A stretch of 50,770 nucleotides of DNA from assembly GCA_017556585.1 (NCBI GenBank), contig JAFYMP010000087.1:1-50770 (forward strand), given 5' to 3'. Origin of the DNA: Bacteroidaceae bacterium. Its GTDB lineage: Bacteria; Bacteroidota; Bacteroidia; Bacteroidales; Bacteroidaceae. Below the pieces are notes generated by a model. It was not told the DNA's origin and searched no databases. It saw nothing but the letters and a program-made list of their open reading frames with translations. Positions 45,900 to 50,770 of the stretch are shown here, one piece after another; position 1 is the stretch's first letter, and each line of letters starts with the position of its first letter. The position numbers and the translations under genes were made by a program.

Positions 45900-46913
45900 A
45901 TGGCAAACGAATGTAAATATACTGCACAGGATTTCAAAGCAGGACAGCCACGTTGGTGTCCGGGCTGTGGTGACCATGCCTTACTTGCAGCACTGCACAA
46001 AGCAATGGCAGAAATAGGCGTAGCCCCACATAACACCGCTGTAATATCAGGTATAGGTTGCTCATCAAGGTTGCCATACTATATGAACACATACGGTTTT
46101 CATACCATACACGGACGTGCAGCAGCTATTGCTACCGGTGCAAAAGTGGCAAATCCTGATTTAACCATCTGGCAGATATCAGGCGATGGCGACGGATTAG
46201 CTATTGGTGGTAACCACTTTATACATGCAATGCGCCGTAACATAGATTTGAATATGATTCTACTGAATAACCGCGTATATGGACTTACCAAAGGTCAGTA
46301 TTCGCCTACATCGGTACGTGGTTTTGTAAGTAAATCATCACCATACGGCACAGTAGAAGATCCATTCCGCCCCGCAGAACTCTGCTTTGGCGCACGCGGA
46401 CACTTCTTTGCACGCTGCGTTGCAGTAGATGCTCCGGGTTGCGTAGAAGTGCTTAAGGCAGCTGCAAAACATAAAGGCGCATCAGTAACAGAGGTACTCC
46501 AGAACTGCGTAATCTTTAACGACGGCACACATGCCGATGTTTACACCAAGGAGGGCAGAGCAAAGAATGCCATCTACCTGAAACATGGAGAACCAATGCT
46601 GTTTGGCGAAAACAATGAATTTGGTTTGATGCAGGAAGGTTTTGGACTGAAAGTTGTAAAATTGGGCGAAAACGGCATCACAGAAAAGGATATTCTTGTT
46701 CACGATGCACATTCTGAAGACTGCACACTGCAGTTAAAACTTGCAATGATGGAAGGACCTGATTTCCCAATAGCACTTGGCGTAATACGCGATGTTGATG
46801 CTCCTACCTACAACGACGCTGTTCATCAGCAGATAGAAGAGGTAAAACAGCAGAAGAAATATCACACATTTGCCGAACTGCTTGAAACCAACGACATTTG
46901 GGAGGTTAAGTAA
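45900..46913 (+). CDS. korB: 2-oxoglutarate/2-oxoacid:ferredoxin oxidoreductase, beta subunit
   Basis: 337 residues. CPGCGDHA (Cys20, Cys23) begins the FeS/TPP region. The TPP-Mg motif is GDGDG (95-99), followed by LNNRVYGLTKGQYSPTS (122-138). The Cys pair and the Cys in SGIGCSSR (residue 54) are candidate [4Fe-4S] ligands. It is cotranscribed with korA and ends before a strong terminator. Specificity for 2-oxoglutarate over pyruvate is inferred from the two-gene arrangement. Confidence 0.94.
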   Translation: MANECKYTAQDFKAGQPRWCPGCGDHALLAALHKAMAEIGVAPHNTAVISGIGCSSRLPYYMNTYGFHTIHGRAAAIATGAKVANPDLTIWQISGDGDGLAIGGNHFIHAMRRNIDLNMILLNNRVYGLTKGQYSPTSVRGFVSKSSPYGTVEDPFRPAELCFGARGHFFARCVAVDAPGCVEVLKAAAKHKGASVTEVLQNCVIFNDGTHADVYTKEGRAKNAIYLKHGEPMLFGENNEFGLMQEGFGLKVVKLGENGITEKDILVHDAHSEDCTLQLKLAMMEGPDFPIALGVIRDVDAPTYNDAVHQQIEEVKQQKKYHTFAELLETNDIWEVK

Positions 46914-46935
46914 TTTAACCGGAAAGAATATAACT

Positions 46936-46973
46936 AAGAATTAGTCTTCAAATTGGGGACTAATTCTTTTTTT
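46936..46973 (+). terminator. Intrinsic terminator of korAB
   Basis: Arms AAGAATTAGTC (46936-46946) and GACTAATTCTT (46958-46968) pair perfectly over 11 bp around an 11-nt loop, with seven T residues at 46967-46973. Confidence 0.9.
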
Positions 46974-46989
46974 ATATCAACCACTTTTG

Positions 46990-46997
46990 TAACTTTG
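46990..46997 (+). promoter_or_regulatory. -7 box of the aminopeptidase P gene
   Basis: TAACTTTG, 16 bp before the ATG at 47014, leaving a leader of about 10 nt. No -33 TTG was found at the right distance; the upstream sequence is the korAB terminator. Confidence 0.5.
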
Positions 46998-47013
46998 GTA
47001 AAAATTTATCATT

Positions 47014-48801
47014 ATGACAGTAAAAGAAAGAATAGAAAACTTGCGTAAATATATGCAACAGTGGGGTTGGAGTGCAGCAATCATAAGTGGTTCAGATCCT
47101 CACAACAGCGAATATACACCGGAAAGATGGCGTCAGAGAGCCTTTATCAGCGGTTTCACAGGTTCAGCCGGCACAGTAATAGTAACTATGGACCATGCAG
47201 GTCTGTGGACCGATTCACGCTATTTTATTCAGGCAAACAAAGAACTGGAAGGTAGCGGAGTGGAACTACATAAAGTATCGCAACCGGACAGCACAGAGTG
47301 GTGCAGTTGGCTGGGCAACAACCTGCCAAATGGTGGTACTGTGGGCATAGACGGACTATGCATGAGCAGTGCCGTAGTGGCAGAGATGGAAGAGTGCATT
47401 GCATCAGCAAACGGAAAGATTGAATCAAAAGCTAACTATCTGGACAATATCTGGACAGACAGACCATCATTGCCACTTGAAAAGATCTGGTTGCATGACG
47501 TTCAGTTTGCCGGCCGCCCCGTTTCTGACAAACTGGAATGGCTGCGTATGCTGATGGCAGACGCAGAGTGTGAATATATGCTTATAACCTGCTTAGACCA
47601 GATTGCATGGTTACTTAACATTCGTTCTGCCGACGTTGCATACTGCCCATTTGTAATATCCTATCTGCTGATAGATAGCACAAAAGCCGTATTGTTTGTA
47701 GAGACAGCAAAGATAACACCGGAAGTATCAGATGCCCTGTCTGCCGATGCCATAGATGTACTACCATATTCAGAGGTTGCGCAGTACATTACAAATCTGC
47801 AACCTGACGGAAATATATTCATAGATCCACAAACCCTGAACTTTGAACTTGAACTGGCTGTTAAAGCAGCTTTCAAAGAGAATATAGTATGCGGAACATC
47901 GCCGGTAGAGCTGGAAAAATCACTTAAAAACAAGGTAGAACAAGAGGGATTCAAACAGGCATATATTCGTGACGGAATAGCACAGACACGTTTCTTCCAC
48001 TGGCTGGAAGATGCCATGGCAGCAGGTACTACACTAACAGAATGCGATGTAGCCGATAAACTGCACGAATTCCGCGCAGAACAGCCTGGCTTTATTGATG
48101 AAAGTTTCCATACAATCTCAGCATACGGAGAGAATGCAGCACTTCCACACTATTCAACCGAACCGGGCAAAGACGCAACACTGAAGCCTTGCGGTCTCTA
48201 TTTGGTAGATAGCGGAGCTCACTACGACTGCGGTACAACCGATATTACCCGCACCATTCCATTGGGCCCAACCACAGAACTGGAAAAAACAGACTATACT
48301 CTGAACATGAAAGCCATGATTAATTTGGCTACCATCATATTCCCCGAAGGCACTCCGGGCTGCCGTCTGGATGCAGTATGCAGACGTCCGTTATGGCTTA
48401 CTATGCGTAACTACGGACACGGTACAGGACATGGCGTAGGAAATCTGCTTTCAGTACACGAAGGTCCGCAAACCATACGTCAGAATATGAAAGACCAGCC
48501 GCTTATGCCGGGTATGATAACTTCTGACGAACCGGGTGTATATCGCGAAGGCAGTCATGGCATACGTCACGAAAACATGATAATCTGCGTTCCCGCAGGC
48601 GAAAACGAATTTGGTAAATGGTTAAAGTTCGAAACCATTACCAGAACCTATTTCGACACAGGCGCTATCATTCCTGAACTACTTACAGACGAAGAACGCG
48701 AATGGCTGAACAGCTTTAACAAAACTGTTTTCGACACCTTGAAACCGTATCTTTCAACAGAAGATTCAGATTGGTTAAAGAGCAAAACAAAAGCCATTTA
48801 A
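47014..48801 (+). CDS. Aminopeptidase P family metallopeptidase (M24B)
   Basis: 595 residues, the length of the three-domain eukaryote-like aminopeptidase P. Two creatinase-type N-terminal domains occupy about 1-310. The pita-bread catalytic domain follows, with metal ligands Asp399 (VDSGAHYD), Asp410 (TTDITRT), His473 (GTGHGVGN), Glu506 (SDEPGVY) and Glu520 (IRHENM). It removes an N-terminal residue preceding proline. No signal peptide, so it is cytoplasmic. Its own -7 box follows the korAB terminator. The lipoprotein stump begins 37 bp downstream without a visible terminator. Confidence 0.95.
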   Translation: MTVKERIENLRKYMQQWGWSAAIISGSDPHNSEYTPERWRQRAFISGFTGSAGTVIVTMDHAGLWTDSRYFIQANKELEGSGVELHKVSQPDSTEWCSWLGNNLPNGGTVGIDGLCMSSAVVAEMEECIASANGKIESKANYLDNIWTDRPSLPLEKIWLHDVQFAGRPVSDKLEWLRMLMADAECEYMLITCLDQIAWLLNIRSADVAYCPFVISYLLIDSTKAVLFVETAKITPEVSDALSADAIDVLPYSEVAQYITNLQPDGNIFIDPQTLNFELELAVKAAFKENIVCGTSPVELEKSLKNKVEQEGFKQAYIRDGIAQTRFFHWLEDAMAAGTTLTECDVADKLHEFRAEQPGFIDESFHTISAYGENAALPHYSTEPGKDATLKPCGLYLVDSGAHYDCGTTDITRTIPLGPTTELEKTDYTLNMKAMINLATIIFPEGTPGCRLDAVCRRPLWLTMRNYGHGTGHGVGNLLSVHEGPQTIRQNMKDQPLMPGMITSDEPGVYREGSHGIRHENMIICVPAGENEFGKWLKFETITRTYFDTGAIIPELLTDEEREWLNSFNKTVFDTLKPYLSTEDSDWLKSKTKAI

Positions 48802-48838
48802 GAAACTGACTTAAATTTCTGTAAAACAACATATTATT

Positions 48839-49132
48839 ATGTATCACATTGTAAGATTATTTTTAGTAGTAACTATATCATCTGTTCTATTGACAGGTTG
48901 CAACAGCAATACCAGAGAGCTGTTGCAATCTGCAGAACAACTAATGAGCAGTAGGCCGGATTCTGCCCTAACCATTTTACAAAACGTAGATACCGCCAAT
49001 ATAACAAAGCAAAAAGAACAAGCACTTTTTGCCTTACTCTATTCGCAAGCATTAGACAAGAATAACATAAATGTGAAAGAACGTACCACTATTCAAACAG
49101 CTGTAAACTATTATAGTAATCATGGTTCCTGA
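48839..49132 (+). pseudogene. 5' stump of a TPR-type lipoprotein gene interrupted by an IS element
   Basis: 97 codons. Lipobox LLTGC (Cys21), then LLQSAEQLMSSRPDSALTIL and ALFALLYSQALDKNN, the start of a tetratricopeptide-like protein family common in Bacteroidales. These are usually several hundred residues long, often with a C-terminal helix and regulatory domain. It ends YYSNHGS followed by TGA. The TGA is the first three bases of the insertion element, so the stop is not native. The rest of the gene should lie beyond the right window edge. Likely inactive. Confidence 0.85.
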
Positions 49133-49163
49133 CTTATACTAGAAAAAGTTGTCACTTTCGGAG
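49130..49163 (+). repeat. Left terminal inverted repeat of the IS
   Basis: Begins TGACTTATACTAG and includes GTTGTCACTTT. It matches the reverse complement of 50735-50769 with a few mismatches and single-base gaps. Confidence 0.8.
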
Positions 49164-49180
49164 GCAAAAAGGAAGTGACA

Positions 49181-49618
49181 ATGAAGCACAAGACAAGAAC
49201 AGAACGTGTGTATAACGAAGCCACAGGTTGGTATGAGACACGCGAAGTAGAGTTAAAAGGTTACACATTCACGGATGATGACCGTATTTTAATAGTCCGT
49301 GAATACCTTGAAAGTGGTGTTCCTGCAGAAAAAATCATCAAGAAGTATCACATCAGCAGCCGTTCGGTGTTGTTTTCTTGGATGGACAAATTTCTGAACA
49401 AAGATGATTTGTTACCTTTGCAGAACGAATCTACTCTTGATGAGGATATGGTAAAGACGAAAGATGAATGTTTAAAGGAAAAAGACGCAGAGATAAAGCG
49501 TCTTCGCAAGGCACTGGAACTGGAGAAACTCCGTTCCCATGCCTATTCCACCATGATTGATCTTGCAGAACAGACCTTCAATATCCCTGTAAGAAAAAAA
49601 TCTGGCACCAAACAGTAA
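49181..49618 (+). CDS. IS3-family transposase OrfA
   Basis: 145 residues from ATG 49181, preferred over an in-frame GTG at 49175 because AAGGAAG precedes it at RBS distance. The helix-turn-helix region spans about 30-70 (DRILIVREYLESGVPAEKII, then SSRSVLFSWMDKF). A leucine-zipper-like coiled coil follows at about 90-130 (KDECLKEKDAEIKRLRKALE). It ends with RKKSGTKQ after the slippery A7 run. It binds the IS ends, and read-through by frameshift yields the full transposase. Confidence 0.92.
   Translation: MKHKTRTERVYNEATGWYETREVELKGYTFTDDDRILIVREYLESGVPAEKIIKKYHISSRSVLFSWMDKFLNKDDLLPLQNESTLDEDMVKTKDECLKEKDAEIKRLRKALELEKLRSHAYSTMIDLAEQTFNIPVRKKSGTKQ
49594..49600 (+). promoter_or_regulatory. -1 programmed frameshift site A AAA AAA
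   Basis: The heptamer is in phase with OrfA (..A AAA AAA). Slipping back one base continues into the orfB frame with ATC TGG CAC, and that frame stays open to 50514. Downstream, CTTCGCGAAG (49624-49633) and a hairpin TCAGGG-GCGT-CCCTGA (49639-49654) are candidate stimulators. Confidence 0.85.
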
Positions 49619-50514
49619 GTCTGCTTCGCGAAGATGGTTCAGGGGCGTCCCTGAGCACGCTTTGCGGACTGTTTGGTTACAGCAGACAAGCATATAACAA
49701 GCGAGAAGACAAAGAAGGTTTTGCTGAGGATGCCATAGAACCTATCATCATAGAGAAGGCTCGTGAGTATCGTAAGGCCAATCCCGGACTGGGCGCTACG
49801 AAACTTCATACCATTCTGAAAAAGATGTTCGATAATACAGGTTGTTTTCCTGGTCGTGACGCATTCATAGAGATGCTTCGCAAGCACGGGCTTATGGTAC
49901 GTATCAAGCGTCGCCGACGTTACAAGACGACAGATTCCGAACACAGCTACCGCAAGTATCCTAACCTCATCAAGGAAATCGTCCCAACTCGTCCCAACCA
50001 AGTATGGGCAAGCGACATTACCTATGTGGAGACATCGGAAGGAGTTTGCTACCTCTCGCTTATCACAGACTTGTACTCGCACAAGATTGTGGGCTGGTCG
50101 GTAGGTCCAACACTTGAAACAACCTATCCTATAGAGGCTCTGAACATGGCTTATAAGGAGATTGATGAAGAGACAGCCAGGTATCTGATTCACCACTCCG
50201 ACCGAGGCTGCCAATATTGCAGCCAAGCTTATGTGTCAATCCTCAAAAGACATGGGACTAGTATCAGTATGACGCAGAGCGGCGATCCGTTGGAAAATGC
50301 CGTGGCAGAGCGTGCAAACGGCATCTTAAAGACAGAATGGCTCTATAAAATGACCATCCCTACGCGTAAGGCGTGTAAAAAAGAACTTACCCGTATCATA
50401 GCCTTCTACAATGAAGAGAGACCGCACATGAGCATTGGGAATCAAACTCCATCTGTGGCGCATACTCAATATGGACCACAGCAGCGAATGTGGAAAAATC
50501 ATTGGGAAATGTAG
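49600..50514 (+). CDS. IS3-family transposase OrfB (DDE integrase domain, reached by frameshift)
   Basis: Coordinates give the -1 frame portion from the slip site, about 304 residues, with no convincing start of its own near the junction. An N-terminal helical region (SLSTLCGLFGYSRQAYNKRE) is followed by YRKANPGLGATKLH, as in IS3 OrfB. The rve catalytic core has Asp in WASDITYV (codon at 50014), Asp in HHSDRGCQY (50200) and Glu in NAVAERANG (50308). The D-E spacing is 35 residues, the IS3/retroviral hallmark. The C-terminus has FYNEERPHMSIGNQTP. All catalytic residues are present, so the element may be active. Confidence 0.92.
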   Translation: MWHQTVSLLREDGSGASLSTLCGLFGYSRQAYNKREDKEGFAEDAIEPIIIEKAREYRKANPGLGATKLHTILKKMFDNTGCFPGRDAFIEMLRKHGLMVRIKRRRRYKTTDSEHSYRKYPNLIKEIVPTRPNQVWASDITYVETSEGVCYLSLITDLYSHKIVGWSVGPTLETTYPIEALNMAYKEIDEETARYLIHHSDRGCQYCSQAYVSILKRHGTSISMTQSGDPLENAVAERANGILKTEWLYKMTIPTRKACKKELTRIIAFYNEERPHMSIGNQTPSVAHTQYGPQQRMWKNHWEM

Positions 50515-50734
50515 ATTCATAAAAGTAAGTTTATACCTTTGTGCACGATTCTGAACGAAGAGAACGTAACCCAATCAGTGAGAACAGCGCGAAAGGGGTA
50601 CCCCTTTCAGTTGTAAGAACAACATGTAGACAACTAGTTCAGTTCAACTGACAACCAATTTCGTTATAAGAATCAAAAGAGGTAAACGCTTTTAGTAAAA
50701 TTGTAAGTGATGTAATAACCAATTAAGTTTAACT
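50515..50734 (+). other. Non-coding 3' tail of the IS
   Basis: About 220 bp between the orfB stop and the right inverted repeat, with no ORF. It contains a perfect 18-bp palindrome GAAAGGGGTACCCCTTTC (50591-50608) and repeated AGTTGT/CAACT words at 50608-50660 that could form further structure. Most IS3 elements have far shorter tails. Confidence 0.6.
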
Positions 50735-50769
50735 CTCCAAAAAGTGACAACCTTTTTCAGTTGAGGTCA
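50735..50769 (-). repeat. Right terminal inverted repeat of the IS
   Basis: Read on the minus strand it begins TGACCTCAACTG and includes GGTTGTCACTTTTTGGAG, aligning with the left end. Confidence 0.8.
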
Positions 50770-50770
50770 A

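Larger units (their letters stand above)
49130..50769 (+). mobile_element. IS3-family insertion sequence (about 1640 bp)
   Basis: Bounded by imperfect terminal inverted repeats of about 35 bp that both end in TGAC. It encodes orfA and orfB in a -1 frameshift arrangement with an intact DDE triad. The element is long for IS3 because about 255 bp of non-coding sequence follow orfB. The right end is one base from the window end, so the target-site duplication cannot be checked. It has inserted in the coding strand direction of the lipoprotein gene. Confidence 0.88.

Noticed and set aside
49639-50226. Minus-strand ORF of 195 codons inside the IS
   Set aside because: It is antisense to orfB, whose DDE motifs are intact, and shows no recognisable protein features.

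Overview
The window looks like a chromosomal segment of a Bacteroidales bacterium (Bacteroides/Prevotella-like; species not determined). It is AT-rich. Promoters carry the Bacteroidetes -7 box TAnnTTTG, and Shine-Dalgarno sites are mostly absent. The gene families are typical of the order: lipoprotein fimbrillins, DUF3575/DUF5119 fimbrial accessories, a fused SecDF, a viroplasmin-RNase H protein and the two-gene 2-oxoacid:ferredoxin oxidoreductase.

Positions 1-22447 (minus strand) form one very long type V (FimA/Mfa1-like) pilus operon. It runs DUF3575/OmpA-like protein, DUF5119 lipoprotein, ten consecutive and different fimbrillin-like lipoproteins, then a giant secreted protein of at least 3063 residues whose 3' end lies beyond base 1. 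Gaps between cistrons are 10-57 bp, apart from a 4-bp overlap at one junction. The only promoter I see is at about 22.5 kb. The giant protein carries about forty VYGGG-type repeats and a second short motif in its C-terminal half. It is absent from simple ORF lists because it has no stop codon inside the window. This operon is the most interesting system here.

Positions 22.7-34.5 kb hold cell-envelope genes: a polysaccharide flippase, a CBS-less arabinose-5-phosphate isomerase-like SIS protein coupled to a PfkB sugar kinase, two LtaS/sulfatase-fold membrane enzymes, an MsbA-like ABC exporter with purT, and an LpxL/HtrB-like acyltransferase. A 75-bp tandem palindromic repeat lies at 30.85-31.0 kb. 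The two convergent gene pairs here overlap at their 3' ends. The second LtaS-like gene shares an operon with argS and a viroplasmin-type RNase H.

Positions 36.4-48.8 kb are mainly housekeeping: two overlapping rhomboid protease genes with an EEP-family phosphohydrolase, secDF, a secreted protein of unknown function with ExbD-like segments, korAB, and an M24 aminopeptidase P. Clear hairpin terminators follow secDF, the unknown gene and korB. korA has a three-box palindromic operator-like region upstream, and secDF has a hairpin leader.

Positions 48.8-50.77 kb contain the 5' stump of a TPR-type lipoprotein gene interrupted by a nearly complete IS3-family element. The element has orfA/orfB joined by an A AAA AAA -1 frameshift site and an unusually long 3' non-coding tail. 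The right inverted repeat ends one base before the window does.

No rRNA, tRNA or CRISPR was recognised. No gene-free stretch exceeds 300 bp. All family assignments come from reading the sequence by eye; no database search was run.
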